Positions 7,892 to 17,380 of a stretch of 64,000 nucleotides of DNA are shown here, one piece after another. Positions within the stretch are counted from its first letter, which is position 1. Every line of letters begins with the position of its first letter. This DNA is from Hyphomicrobiales bacterium (GTDB taxonomy: Bacteria > Pseudomonadota > Alphaproteobacteria > Rhizobiales > JAJFHR01). The stretch lies in NCBI GenBank assembly GCA_021775475.1, contig JAJFHS010000018.1:62001-126000 (forward strand), in the 5' to 3' direction. Below the pieces are notes generated by a model that was not told the DNA's origin, ran no database searches, and saw only the letters and a program-made list of their open reading frames with translations. Made by a program: the position numbers and the translations under genes.

Positions 7892-8791
7892 TTGGTGCGT
7901 TACAAAACAATAATAGCAGGGATTTCCGTTTTATTGCTTGCAGGAGCCGTTGGGCTTCAGCTTGGGCAAATGCTCGGTGCGTTTTCCGTATCCAGCTCTG
8001 GGCCAGTGCAGATTGCAGGCACCCCTGGAGCCGCATCGCCAGCCAGTTCCATATTTCTCGGTGTTGCCAGCAACAGCAAATCACCCGTTAATGAAACGGT
8101 CGGACTGAAACCGGGTATTTCGTCGTTGCCCGCCAAGAAAGACCGGATGAAAATCGCTTCGCTGGGAGCTGGAATTGGCGACGGCTTTTTCAATTCGAAA
8201 TTCGAAACAGATACGAATTCAACTTCTCAAGCCTCACCTGACCGCTCTGTAGTTGCTGATGACAGCATGGTTTTTGAAAAGCAGGCGCCCGCTCGTATGG
8301 AACAATCCCTGGTGACAGCTTTGCTCAGTCAGGGCCGCAAGCGCAAACAAAAACGTCGCGCAACCGCTTTTAACCGAAATGAAAAAATGTGCCTGGCGCG
8401 GGCTATTTATTTCGAAGCCAGAAGTGAATCACGTGCGGGTCAAATTGCTGTTGCCAATGTTATTATGAATCGAAAGGTTAACCGGTATTATCCCAACACG
8501 GTTTGCCGCGTTGTAAATCAGGGTGCCAAACGGCGTACCGGATGCCAGTTCTCTTTTAGATGCGACGGTCAGTCCGATATACCGCGGAATAAGAAATCCT
8601 GGCGTGCTTCTATCGAAATTGCCAGTCTGGTGATGGAGGGGAAATTACGCGATGCCCGGTTGCGCGGTGTCACTCACTATCATGCAGATTATGTCTATCC
8701 CAAATGGGCAAAACAATTTCGCCGGGTAGCAAAAATTGGCAAACACATCTTCTACGTTGCGCCGAAAATCGCCTCTTACCGCAGCTGGTAA
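7892..8791 (+). CDS. Cell wall hydrolase, SleB family
   Basis: 299 residues. An N-terminal membrane anchor or signal (residues 6-30) is followed by a long Ser/Ala/Lys linker, then the SleB/Hydrolase_2 catalytic domain from about residue 160. Its landmarks are CLARAIYFEARSE with the presumed catalytic Glu, VANVIMNR, VCRVVNQG and GCQFSFRCDG. Such enzymes cleave peptidoglycan in the periplasm. The start is TTG at 7892 or GTG at 7895, with CTGGAG about 12 bases upstream; there is no in-frame ATG early enough to keep the membrane segment. It converges on nadC with a 15-base gap. Confidence 0.85.
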   Translation: MVRYKTIIAGISVLLLAGAVGLQLGQMLGAFSVSSSGPVQIAGTPGAASPASSIFLGVASNSKSPVNETVGLKPGISSLPAKKDRMKIASLGAGIGDGFFNSKFETDTNSTSQASPDRSVVADDSMVFEKQAPARMEQSLVTALLSQGRKRKQKRRATAFNRNEKMCLARAIYFEARSESRAGQIAVANVIMNRKVNRYYPNTVCRVVNQGAKRRTGCQFSFRCDGQSDIPRNKKSWRASIEIASLVMEGKLRDARLRGVTHYHADYVYPKWAKQFRRVAKIGKHIFYVAPKIASYRSW

Positions 8792-8806
8792 GGCTTCAAA
8801 AACGCT

Positions 8807-9667
8807 CTAGACAAAATCCAGACCAAGATCAAGCGTGGCCGCGCTATGGGTGATGGCACCGACAGAGATCATGTCCACACCACTTTCGGCAATAGATCTG
8901 ACGCTGTTCAGGTTTACGCCGCCTGAAGCTTCGCTCAACGCGCGACCGGCGATCATTTTGACAGCCTGGCGTAAAATATCCGGTGCCATGTTATCGAGCA
9001 TCACCACATCAACGCCCTCGTCCAGGACTTCCTCAAGCTGGTCCAGCCGATCCACTTCAATTTCAATCCTGACCATATGGCCGATAGCGGCCTTGGCGGC
9101 AACAAGAGCTGGCTTTATGCCACCGGCAGCAGCGATGTGGTTGTCTTTGATCAGAACTGCATCATCAAGGCCAAAGCGATGGTTCATGCCACCGCCGGCG
9201 CGTACGGCGAATTTTTCCAGTGCCCGCAGGCCGGGAGTGGTTTTTCTGGTGCAGCAAATTCGCGCATTGGTGCCGTCGATGGCCGCGACAAACTGATGGG
9301 TTAAAGTTGCTATGCCGCTGAGGTGGCCAAGAAAATTCAGAGCCGTGCGTTCAGCTATCAATATACCCGCAGCGCTGCCGGAAACCTCAGCGATTACATC
9401 TCCCGGTGCAACAGGCGCACCATCGCCAACAAGAATGTCGAAACAAATATCCTTATTTGCAGTGGTAAAGGCAAGTTGGGCAACTTCCATCCCGGCAATG
9501 ATGCCGGGCTGGCGTGACACTATGTTGGCGGTTGTGGTGGCATCGGCAGAAATGATGCTGGCAGTGGTAATGTCTCCGGCGCGACCAAGGTCTTCGGCAA
9601 AAGCTGCGTCAACACAGTGTTTGATAATATGGTGAGGAGCAGGGTTAAGGGGTTTTGAGGTAGACAT
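8807..9667 (-). CDS. nadC: Nicotinate-nucleotide pyrophosphorylase (carboxylating)
   Basis: 286 residues, normal length. It converts quinolinate and PRPP to nicotinate mononucleotide, the third step of de novo NAD synthesis. Signatures include LNFLGHLSGIATLT, CTRKTTPGLRALEK and VDVVMLDNM, with the PRPP and quinolinate-binding Arg/Lys residues in place. It is the last gene of nadABC and overlaps the end of nadB by 23 bases, so the two are translationally coupled. Confidence 0.96.
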   Translation of the reverse strand: MSTSKPLNPAPHHIIKHCVDAAFAEDLGRAGDITTASIISADATTTANIVSRQPGIIAGMEVAQLAFTTANKDICFDILVGDGAPVAPGDVIAEVSGSAAGILIAERTALNFLGHLSGIATLTHQFVAAIDGTNARICCTRKTTPGLRALEKFAVRAGGGMNHRFGLDDAVLIKDNHIAAAGGIKPALVAAKAAIGHMVRIEIEVDRLDQLEEVLDEGVDVVMLDNMAPDILRQAVKMIAGRALSEASGGVNLNSVRSIAESGVDMISVGAITHSAATLDLGLDFV

Positions 9668-11225
9668 GAGACAGCTCGTTGATTTGTTTGAGGGTGAAAT
9701 AACTGCGATGAGCTAATTGTGTTTGGGGCTCGGGAAAATCACTGCGAAAATGGGCACCACGACTTTCGCAACGTTCCAGGGCTGCGACAATAATTATTCT
9801 GGCGGCCACCAGAATGTTCCAGATCTGAGAGGATTCATTTCCCTGTTGCTGGTGTGCTTCGACTTCGCTTAAAATTCTTTTCAATCCAGATTGACTGCGG
9901 ATAACGCCGGTGAACTTGCTCATGAGGGTTCGTAGGTGCTGGATGGTTTCAAAATCCTCATCCGCTCGGCGAAAGGGTTTTGAGGGCAGGATTTTGCGCG
10001 CGCCCGTCTGAATGCGATGCGGTGCTGTTGTGGCAATGTCCTCGGCAATTCTCGCGGCGAAAACACACGCCTCGAGCAGGGAATTGCTGGCCAGCCGATT
10101 GGCACCATGAGCCCCGCTGGAAGCAACTTCACCGCAGACCCACAAGCCGTTTAGCGTTGTACGCCCGAAGGCATCGCACAAGATCCCGCCCATATGATAA
10201 TGCGCGGACGGGACTACGGGAATTAAATCATTTTCGGGATTAATTCCCGCTTGCACACAATAGGAATAGACTTGAGGGAATTTTGTCTTGAAGTCCGTTC
10301 CCGGCTTTTTACGGCAATCGAGAAAAGCATTGCGGCCAGCTTCAATTTCACTGAAAACCGCACGCGCCACTATGTCTCGCGGTGCAAGTTCCGCATCTTC
10401 ATGTACATCAACCATAAAACGCTCACCCTCACCGTTGACCAGCAAGGCCCCTTCGCCACGCAAGGCTTCTGTGGCCAGGGGTGAAGGGTCAATGTCGCCG
10501 GCAATGCCGGTGGGGTGAAATTGCACGAACTCGGCATCAGCAATAATGGCGCCGGCGCGTGCGGCCATTGCCAGGCCATTGCCACAGGCTTGCGGTGGAT
10601 TGGTGGTAACCTTAAAGAGGCCGCCAACACCGCCGCTGGCCAGCACTACCGCCCAGGCGGGAATACGTATTGTTGAGGTGGCTTTGGCGTCGGTAATGTC
10701 ATGGGCTTCGAGGGCTGATACCTGGCCATCTGCCATAATCAGTTCATGGGCGGCATAGCTCTCAATTATGGTTATGGAGGGTGTCTGGCGCACCGCGGCA
10801 ATCAGCGCTTCCATAATTTTGCGACCGGCCATATCGCCTTTTACCCGCACGATGCGAGGTTGGGAATGAGCGGCTTCGCGACTGAAAGCCAGTTTGCCTT
10901 CGAGATCGCGATCAAATGGAACACCATATCGCAAAAGATCTTTTATGCGTTCAGGTGCCTCACTGGCCATGAGAAGGGCAATTTTTTCATCCACAATTCC
11001 GGCACCGGCATCGATGGTGTCGCGGGCGTGGTTTTCGGGCGCATCGCCCCGGCTGATGGCGGCGGCTATGCCGCCTTGTGCCCAGGCACTAGATGCTCCC
11101 CGGCCAATGGGAGCGGCTGCAATCACGGTTACCGGTAAGGGGCTGAGCTTGAGAGCGGTGAACAAACCGGCGAGCCCGGCACCAACAATGACGATACCTG
11201 AAGAGGTTTGCGGTAATTTACTCAA
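9645..11225 (-). CDS. nadB: L-aspartate oxidase
   Basis: 526 residues. It is a flavoprotein that oxidises aspartate to iminoaspartate for NadA. The FAD dinucleotide motif (VGAGLAGLFTALKL) is at the N-terminus, followed by SSAWAQGGIAAAI, QFHPTGI and TEALRGEGA, all hallmarks of the succinate dehydrogenase flavoprotein/NadB family. I place the start at TTG 11225 because GGAGAGG lies just upstream and there is no ATG in the N-terminal FAD motif. It sits 26 bases downstream of nadA. Confidence 0.96.
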   Translation of the reverse strand: MSKLPQTSSGIVIVGAGLAGLFTALKLSPLPVTVIAAAPIGRGASSAWAQGGIAAAISRGDAPENHARDTIDAGAGIVDEKIALLMASEAPERIKDLLRYGVPFDRDLEGKLAFSREAAHSQPRIVRVKGDMAGRKIMEALIAAVRQTPSITIIESYAAHELIMADGQVSALEAHDITDAKATSTIRIPAWAVVLASGGVGGLFKVTTNPPQACGNGLAMAARAGAIIADAEFVQFHPTGIAGDIDPSPLATEALRGEGALLVNGEGERFMVDVHEDAELAPRDIVARAVFSEIEAGRNAFLDCRKKPGTDFKTKFPQVYSYCVQAGINPENDLIPVVPSAHYHMGGILCDAFGRTTLNGLWVCGEVASSGAHGANRLASNSLLEACVFAARIAEDIATTAPHRIQTGARKILPSKPFRRADEDFETIQHLRTLMSKFTGVIRSQSGLKRILSEVEAHQQQGNESSQIWNILVAARIIIVAALERCESRGAHFRSDFPEPQTQLAHRSYFTLKQINELSHVYLKTP

Positions 11226-11251
11226 CTCACCTCTCCAGAATTTTTCGGGTT

Positions 11252-12325
11252 TTAGTTATTCAGATTGATCATGCGCTCGACAGACAGGCGGGCGCGGGCG
11301 GCAATTTCAGGATCGACGGTTACTTCGTCGGTCATATAAAGCAGCGAATCAAGAATTTTGGGCAGGGTGATCTGCTTCATATGCGGGCACAGATTACATG
11401 GGCGCACAAACTCCACACCGGGTGTTTCAACAGCGACATTGTCGCTCATTGAACACTCAGTCACCATGATAACTTTTTGTGGCCGCTTGGTTTGGACCCA
11501 GTCAATCATGCCACTGGTGGAGCCGGTGAAATCAGCCTCGGCGAGCACGTCGGGCGGGCATTCGGGGTGGGCAATGATTTTGATGCCAGGATCAGCTTTG
11601 CGGTAGTTGCGCAGTTCTTCAGCGGTGAAGCGTTCATGCACTTCACAGTGGCCTTTCCACGCAATGATTTCCACGTCTGTCTGGGTTGCCACATATTTTG
11701 CGAGATACTCATCGGGAATGCACAAAACGCGATCGACGCCAAAACTTTCCACCACCTGAACGGCGTTGGACGAGGTGCAGCAGATGTCAACTTCGGCTTT
11801 TACATCAGCGGTGGTGTTGACGTAGGTGACAATGGGGACACCGGGATATTTTTCGCGCAACAGGCGCACGTCAGCGCCGGTGATTGAATCTGCCAGCGAA
11901 CAGCCCGCACTCTGGTCGGGGATAAGGATGGTTTTGTCGGGATTGAGAAGCTTGGAGGTCTCCGCCATAAAGTGCACACCGCACTGGACGATGATGTCGG
12001 CATCCACTTTGGTCGCTTCCCTGGCCAGTTGCAGGCTATCACCGCTGATGTCGGAAACGCAGTGGAAAATCTCAGGGGTCTGGTAATTATGCGCCAGAAT
12101 AACAGCATTGCGCTTTTTCTTCAGTTCATTGATGGCCTTGATGTAGGGGGCGAAAAACGGCCATTCGATGGAAGGAATTACGTCGGCGACGCGTTCATAC
12201 ATCGGCGCCATTTCTTCTGCCACGGCGTCAGTATATTCAAGATCTGGTTTTTCGATGACACCAAACTTCTGTGCCGCAGCACCTAACGTGGTCTCATCAG
12301 GTGTCGAAATTGAAATGTTGTCCAT
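11252..12325 (-). CDS. nadA: Quinolinate synthase
   Basis: 357 residues. It condenses iminoaspartate with dihydroxyacetone phosphate to quinolinate using a [4Fe-4S] cluster. The three cluster cysteines fit [18 protein letters not shown] and [17 protein letters not shown] and [10 protein letters not shown] complete the family pattern. The ATG at 12325 has GGGAGG eight bases upstream; a longer reading frame to 12376 would run through the operator and is rejected. It is the first gene of the nadABC operon. Confidence 0.96.
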   Translation of the reverse strand: MDNISISTPDETTLGAAAQKFGVIEKPDLEYTDAVAEEMAPMYERVADVIPSIEWPFFAPYIKAINELKKKRNAVILAHNYQTPEIFHCVSDISGDSLQLAREATKVDADIIVQCGVHFMAETSKLLNPDKTILIPDQSAGCSLADSITGADVRLLREKYPGVPIVTYVNTTADVKAEVDICCTSSNAVQVVESFGVDRVLCIPDEYLAKYVATQTDVEIIAWKGHCEVHERFTAEELRNYRKADPGIKIIAHPECPPDVLAEADFTGSTSGMIDWVQTKRPQKVIMVTECSMSDNVAVETPGVEFVRPCNLCPHMKQITLPKILDSLLYMTDEVTVDPEIAARARLSVERMINLNN

Positions 12326-12352
12326 AATAACCTCCCGGGTCGCCGGTCGAAA

Positions 12353-12383
12353 CCTATATATACTCATTTTGAGCATATATAGG
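12353..12383 (-). promoter_or_regulatory. Palindromic operator of the nadABC operon (NadQ-like)
   Basis: CCTATATATACTCA (12353-12366) and TGAGCATATATAGG (12370-12383) form a 14+14 inverted repeat with a single mismatch and a TTT centre, 28 bases before the nadA start. The ACTCA-TTT-TGAG core resembles the operator assigned to the NadQ repressor of NAD synthesis in Rhizobiales, from memory of that family. No nadQ gene is in the window. The repeat probably overlaps the promoter. Confidence 0.7.
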
Positions 12384-12557
12384 ATATTAAAACATCCGAC
12401 TGAATCAGCCGGCTACAATTGGCCATCCCCGCCAAAAAAAACCGGCGGGCACGTGTCACAGTCCAAATATAGACCTTCTTATTAACGAATACCAGTGGTT
12501 TGACAAAATTTTCTCGCAAGTGGCAAAAACCGTGCTTATGTAGGAGAGGTACATAAT

Positions 12558-12947
12558 TTGCTATATTGGCCTAAAACACGGGATTTGAATATGCGCTCAT
12601 ATATTAGTCTTCTGACTTTCCTAAGCATCCTCGGTGCACCCACCACAGTACTCGCAGCTTCACACAGTGGTATGGAGAAAGAGTGCACAACCATCGCGCG
12701 CGCGATGATGGAAGACCCCGCAACGTTCAAGTTCATTACCGCCAGTCCAGCCAGCAAGGACGGAAACAACGGGGTTGCGATTGGATATTCAGGCACCGGT
12801 GAAGATTTTAAAGCAACATTATCCTGTTTTTATACCGGCCAGGAATTAACAAAGCTGCATCTGCAGGCAACGCTAAAAGACGGTGAAAAGGTCAACGATT
12901 ATCTGGCTGATGCGCTGGTTGATCAAGTGAAGAAAAGTATCAAGTAG
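12558..12947 (+). CDS. Small secreted protein, unknown function
   Basis: 129 residues from TTG 12558, which has a strong AGGAGAGG site eight bases upstream, or 118 residues from ATG 12591, which lacks one. Either start leaves a signal peptide ending near TTVLAAS. The mature protein of about 95 residues carries two cysteines (KECTTI and LSCFYTG) that could form a disulfide. I recognise no family. It stands alone between nadABC and the oxidase subunit gene. Confidence 0.6.
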   Translation: MLYWPKTRDLNMRSYISLLTFLSILGAPTTVLAASHSGMEKECTTIARAMMEDPATFKFITASPASKDGNNGVAIGYSGTGEDFKATLSCFYTGQELTKLHLQATLKDGEKVNDYLADALVDQVKKSIK

Positions 12948-13102
12948 GAATCAATTCCAAAAAGCATCTGCCAAATTGGATTGCCGGTTAAATTCACAGA
13001 CAGGTGACATTCTATCGCATGTGAAAACTATCTTGCTTACTTGTTCCCCAGCGATTTTTGATATATTCCTTGAAATAGCTTTTCATAAAAGGATTTCCCC
13101 AC

Positions 13103-13387
13103 ATGACAGAGACACCGATTGTTCCAATGGATTATGATGAACATACCAGCACTTACGAAAGTTTTGTGCGCTTTACCACGGGCGGGACTTTGGCCTGCCT
13201 GTTTCTTGTGGTGGCACTGGTTGGCTTTGGCATCGGTCAAGGTGCGCTGATTTATCTTGTTGCCACCTTTGGCATGCTTGCCGGATTTGGCGCCTCTGCC
13301 TATGGAGCGGCTTCGGATAAAAACAGCTGGATGCCGGGCATTGTACTTTTGGTGTTGATGGGGTTGTTAACAGCGGCTCTTCTTTAA
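13103..13387 (+). CDS. aa3-type cytochrome c oxidase subunit IV-like protein
   Basis: 94 residues with the N-terminal MDYDEHTSTYESFVRFT segment typical of the short bacterial aa3 oxidase subunit IV family (COX4_pro_2), followed by two or three membrane helices. The family protein is a single-helix accessory subunit in Rhodobacter and Paracoccus; this one has an extra hydrophobic region. It lies 18 bases before pntAA, so it may be co-transcribed with the transhydrogenase. The start ATG at 13103 is preceded by an AAGGA site. Confidence 0.72.
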   Translation: MTETPIVPMDYDEHTSTYESFVRFTTGGTLACLFLVVALVGFGIGQGALIYLVATFGMLAGFGASAYGAASDKNSWMPGIVLLVLMGLLTAALL

Positions 13388-13405
13388 ATTTAAGTTTTGG
13401 ACGTT

Positions 13406-14548
13406 ATGAAAATATTTGTCCCGGTTGAACGTCTGGATGGTGAACCCCGTGTCGCCGTTACGCCTGATACGGTGAAAAAATTCATTGGGTTGGGGTGCGC
13501 GGTTTCGGTTGAAACCGGTGCAGGCGCTGGTGCGCATATTTCAGATGCAGCCTTTGCAGACGCCGGGGCAAAAATTGCCAAGACCTCCAAACAGGCAGCA
13601 AAGGCAGCCGATATCGTTCTGAAAGTCTTGCGGCCAACGCCGGAAGAAGCCAAGGGCTATAAAAAAGGTGCGCTCGTTGTTGGTATCCTTGATCCTTATT
13701 CCAACATGGCGGGATTGAAAGCGCTGGCCAAAGCTGGTGTCAGTGCTTTTGCCATGGAATTGATGCCGCGGATTACCCGCGCCCAATCGATGGACGTATT
13801 GTCGTCGCAATCAAATCTTGCCGGATATAAGGCGGTAATTGATGCCGCAGCCGAGTTTGATCGCGCCATGCCGATGATGATGACAGCCGCCGGCACCATT
13901 GCGCCCGCCCGGGTGTTTATCATGGGTGCCGGTGTTGCCGGGCTGCAGGCTATTGCCACTGCACGCAGGCTGGGTGCCATTGTCAGCGCCACGGACGTGC
14001 GCGCGGTTGCGGCTGAACAGGTTGAAAGCCTGGGCGCCACTTTTGTCATGGTTGAAAGTGATGATGAAGATGGTGGCCAGACCGCAGGTGGTTATGCCAA
14101 GGAAATGAGCGATGATTACAAGGCTCGTCAGGCCGAGCTTGTAGCCGAAACCATCAAAAAACAGGACATTGTGATTTGTACCGCACTCATTCCCGGTCGA
14201 CCCGCCCCAACGCTGGTGAGCAAGGCGATGGTCGAGAGCATGAAGCCGGGATCGATTGTTGTTGATCTTGCGGTTGAACGTGGCGGCAATTGCCCGTTAT
14301 CCAAACCGGGCAAGGTCGTTGTCCACAAGGATGTAACTATTATGGGGCACGTTAATGTGGCCGGTCGTCTGGCGGTGGATGCATCAAACCTTTATGCCCG
14401 TAACCTGTTCAATTTTCTGTCGCCGATGTTTGAGGGGACAAATGGAAAATTTAAAATCGACTGGGAAGACGAGACGGTTACCGGCACCGCACTGATGCGT
14501 GATGGTAAACTCATTCATCCCCTGCTTAAAGCAAGCAACAAGGAATAG
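13406..14548 (+). CDS. pntAA: NAD(P) transhydrogenase subunit alpha part 1 (NAD-binding)
   Basis: 380 residues, domain I of proton-translocating transhydrogenase, split from the membrane part as in Rhodospirillum and rhizobia. It binds NAD(H) and passes hydride to domain III on PntB. Recognised segments are EPRVAVTPDTVKKF at the N-terminus, the Rossmann GAGVAGLQAIATARRLGA near residue 175 and QDIVICTALIPGRPAP. I use ATG 13406; an in-frame TTG nine bases earlier is possible. The next gene starts four bases after the stop. Confidence 0.95.
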   Translation: MKIFVPVERLDGEPRVAVTPDTVKKFIGLGCAVSVETGAGAGAHISDAAFADAGAKIAKTSKQAAKAADIVLKVLRPTPEEAKGYKKGALVVGILDPYSNMAGLKALAKAGVSAFAMELMPRITRAQSMDVLSSQSNLAGYKAVIDAAAEFDRAMPMMMTAAGTIAPARVFIMGAGVAGLQAIATARRLGAIVSATDVRAVAAEQVESLGATFVMVESDDEDGGQTAGGYAKEMSDDYKARQAELVAETIKKQDIVICTALIPGRPAPTLVSKAMVESMKPGSIVVDLAVERGGNCPLSKPGKVVVHKDVTIMGHVNVAGRLAVDASNLYARNLFNFLSPMFEGTNGKFKIDWEDETVTGTALMRDGKLIHPLLKASNKE

Positions 14549-14552
14549 TCAT

Positions 14553-14999
14553 ATGGCTTTGACACCGGAACAGGCGTTGGAAAAGGCAAATGCCGCCGCC
14601 GAAATGGCTCGCAATGCCGCCGAGAGCGCACAGGCCTTTGCTGATGCAGCCGCCGTAGCTGTTGCTGCGGGCGGTGATGCTGTGGGTGTGGGGATTGATC
14701 CGTTTATGTTCAGGTTTGCGATTTTTGTGCTGGCTATATTTGTCGGTTATTTCGTCGTGTGGAGTGTAACGTCTGCCCTGCATACGCCGTTGATGTCGGT
14801 GACCAATGCGATCAGCTCGGTGATTATCGTCGGCGCCATATTAGCCGTTGGTGTTGATGCCAGTGCGGTGGCTGATCCCGGTGCGGCATGGACGGCGAAA
14901 ATACTGGGATTTGTTGCGCTTATTTTAGCCTCGGTAAATATTTTTGGCGGCTTTCTTGTGACCGAGCGTATGCTCGCCATGTACAAGAAAAAAGGCTGA
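14553..14999 (+). CDS. pntAB: NAD(P) transhydrogenase subunit alpha part 2 (membrane)
   Basis: 148 residues. An Ala-rich N-terminal helix is followed by three or four membrane spans carrying SALHTPLMSVTNAISS, the signature of domain II of PntA. It forms the proton channel with PntB. The ATG at 14553 follows an AAGGA site and fits the family; an earlier in-frame start lies inside pntAA. Confidence 0.94.
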   Translation: MALTPEQALEKANAAAEMARNAAESAQAFADAAAVAVAAGGDAVGVGIDPFMFRFAIFVLAIFVGYFVVWSVTSALHTPLMSVTNAISSVIIVGAILAVGVDASAVADPGAAWTAKILGFVALILASVNIFGGFLVTERMLAMYKKKG

Positions 15000-15014
15000 T
15001 AGGAGCATATTATA

Positions 15015-16412
15015 ATGTCAGCCAATTTGATCGCCCTGCTTTATCTCGCTTCAGGTGTCCTGTTTATTCTGGCTCTGCGCGGTCTGTCGTCACCGGCCAG
15101 TTCCAGGCAGGGCAACAGGTTTGGCATGATCGGCATGGGCATTGCCGTTGTCACCACGCTCATCGTTGCCTCGCCCTCTGGCTTCATGACCTGGTTGATG
15201 ATTATTGCCGGTATTGGCATAGGCGGCACGATCGGTGCAGTAACCGCGCGGCGCATTGCCATGACCGATATGCCGCAACTGGTGGCAGCTTTTCATTCTC
15301 TCGTCGGTCTCGCCGCCGTGCTGGTGGCTGCGGGCGCACTTTATGCGCCGGACGCATTTGGTCTGGGCACAGCGGGTACTATCAGTTCCGCCAGCCTGAT
15401 TGAAATGTCTTTGGGTGTGGCTATTGGTGCGATTACCTTTACCGGCTCAATCGTAGCGTTCACCAAGCTTCAGGGTCTGGTGTCGGGTGCACCGTTTACC
15501 TTTGAACATCAACATACGCTCAATGCAGCACTGGGTGTCCTGCTGGTGTTGCTGATCGGTTGGTTTACAGCGACCGAAAGCCATACCGCTTTTTGGGCAA
15601 TTACGCTGCTGTGTTTTGTCATTGGTGTTTTGATTATCATTCCCATTGGCGGTGCTGACATGCCGGTGGTGGTGTCGATGCTCAATTCATATTCCGGCTG
15701 GGCGGCGGCAGGTATTGGCTTTACACTTGGCAATACGGCACTGATCATAACTGGGGCGCTGGTGGGTTCATCAGGCGCTATCCTGTCTTATATCATGTGC
15801 AAGGGCATGAACCGCTCGTTCATCAGCGTCATTCTCGGTGGCTTTGGTGCCGATGATACGGTTGTCGCCAGCGGTGAAAAAGAAACCCGACCGGTCAAGC
15901 GTGGCAGTGCGGACGATGCAGCCTTCATTATGAAAAACGCAGGCTCGGTGATCATCGTGCCCGGTTACGGCATGGCGGTAGCGCAAGCCCAGCATGCCTT
16001 GCGTGAAATGGCAGACCTGTTGAAGCGCGAAGGCGTTAAAGTCTCCTACGCCATTCATCCCGTCGCCGGTCGCATGCCCGGCCACATGAATGTGCTGCTG
16101 GCCGAAGCCAATGTGCCATATGATGAAGTGTTTGAGCTCGAAGACATCAACTCGCAATTCCCGACAGCTGACGTTGCCTTCGTTATTGGCGCCAATGACG
16201 TCACCAACCCGTCAGCCAAGACCGATAAATCCAGCCCAATATACGGTATGCCGGTACTCGACGTAGAAAAAGCCGCCACGGTATTGTTCATCAAACGCTC
16301 GTTAGGCTCAGGCTACGCCGGGGTCGACAACGAGCTGTTCTTCCGCGACAACACCATGATGTTATTGTCGGACGCCAAGAAAATGGTAGAGGACATCGTC
16401 AAGGCGCTTTGA
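15015..16412 (+). CDS. pntB: NAD(P) transhydrogenase subunit beta
   Basis: 465 residues, full length. The N-terminal two-thirds are membrane helices (domain II) and the C-terminal part is the NADP-binding domain III with the GYGMAVAQAQHAL Rossmann motif near residue 320 and HPVAGRMPGHMNVLLAEA. The enzyme uses the proton gradient to make NADPH from NADH. A clear AGGAG site precedes ATG 15015. It is the last gene of the pntAA-AB-B operon. Confidence 0.96.
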   Translation: MSANLIALLYLASGVLFILALRGLSSPASSRQGNRFGMIGMGIAVVTTLIVASPSGFMTWLMIIAGIGIGGTIGAVTARRIAMTDMPQLVAAFHSLVGLAAVLVAAGALYAPDAFGLGTAGTISSASLIEMSLGVAIGAITFTGSIVAFTKLQGLVSGAPFTFEHQHTLNAALGVLLVLLIGWFTATESHTAFWAITLLCFVIGVLIIIPIGGADMPVVVSMLNSYSGWAAAGIGFTLGNTALIITGALVGSSGAILSYIMCKGMNRSFISVILGGFGADDTVVASGEKETRPVKRGSADDAAFIMKNAGSVIIVPGYGMAVAQAQHALREMADLLKREGVKVSYAIHPVAGRMPGHMNVLLAEANVPYDEVFELEDINSQFPTADVAFVIGANDVTNPSAKTDKSSPIYGMPVLDVEKAATVLFIKRSLGSGYAGVDNELFFRDNTMMLLSDAKKMVEDIVKAL

Positions 16413-16478
16413 GGGGTTTTGGCCTGCGTGTGATTTCAATAGCCAGTGCAATTTAGTGAGCCGTTACCGTAATGTGGA

Positions 16479-17234
16479 GTGCTAGCATTGACACAATCTA
16501 TGGGGCAAATGAGAAAAGCTGAGTGTGGTAATTGCCGCGGTGAAAGAATCTGCGAAATACTTAGTCATCACCGACAATCTGGCGAAGATGGAGGTGGTTA
16601 TTATCAGTGGCGGTTAGACTGGTATTTATTACGCTGCCGAGGCTGTGAATATGTGTTTGTTCAAACAGTTTCTTGTAATTCCGAAGAAATTGATCACTCC
16701 TACGATTATAGCGGGGCAACAGTTTCAGAGCCTATTGAAACCTTGGGCTATTGGCCCGCTTTAGCAAAAAGGCAAAAACCGGATTGGATTACTGAGTACG
16801 GGATTGAAGCAGAAGGGACAAAAGAACTCAACGGGATTATTCGAGAAGTCTACATCGCGCTTGACACTGACTTGGCCGTTTTGGCCGCAATAGGCATGCG
16901 AACTTGTTTTGATGTTGCCGCAATCAACTTAGGAGTAAATGATAGCCTATCTTTTGCTCAGAAGATTGATGCACTTGAAAAGTCCGGAAAAATTGGAAGT
17001 GTTGACAAGAGTCGAATCGAAGTTTTGATCGACGCAGGGAGCGCTTCCGTACATCGTGGATGGACGCCCTCGACGAAGCAATTACATACACTTGTTGAGC
17101 TTCTCGAGCAGTTTTTATTCGATGCTTTTGTGAGGCCATCTCGAAAGAAGAAGCTAGACCAAGAAGCCGATAAGCTCAAAGAAAACGTTCCACAGAGATC
17201 AAAAAAACCCAAAGTTAAGAAGAAGACAAAATAG
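16479..17234 (+). CDS. DUF4145-type protein with N-terminal zinc ribbon
   Basis: 251 residues from GTG 16479, with in-frame ATGs at 16500 and 16509 as alternatives. The N-terminus has two Cys pairs (ECGNCRGERIC and LRCRGCEYVF), a probable zinc ribbon. The middle (ELNGIIREVYIALD...AAIGMRTCFDVAAI) and SASVHRGWTPS match the pattern of DUF4145 proteins. The C-terminus is a Lys-rich tail. DUF4145 domains occur in accessory and defence-associated contexts, but no function is established. The gene is more AT-rich and less alphaproteobacterial in codon choice than its neighbours and lies between pntB and a palindromic repeat, so I suspect acquisition. Confidence 0.65.
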   Translation: MLALTQSMGQMRKAECGNCRGERICEILSHHRQSGEDGGGYYQWRLDWYLLRCRGCEYVFVQTVSCNSEEIDHSYDYSGATVSEPIETLGYWPALAKRQKPDWITEYGIEAEGTKELNGIIREVYIALDTDLAVLAAIGMRTCFDVAAINLGVNDSLSFAQKIDALEKSGKIGSVDKSRIEVLIDAGSASVHRGWTPSTKQLHTLVELLEQFLFDAFVRPSRKKKLDQEADKLKENVPQRSKKPKVKKKTK

Positions 17235-17380
17235 GGACGTATCAAGCGTCATTTAGAGTTACATTAATGGAAAAAATTACGGTAACAGCGTACTAAATAC
17301 ACATAATTTACAAACCCCTTCCTAGGTGGGGTGATTTTTGTTGAAAAAACGCTTGCATCGTTCAGCTGGACTAATTAATT

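Noticed and set aside
12326..12376. N-terminal extension of NadA
   Set aside because: It would translate the operator palindrome, and the ATG at 12325 has a strong ribosome site.
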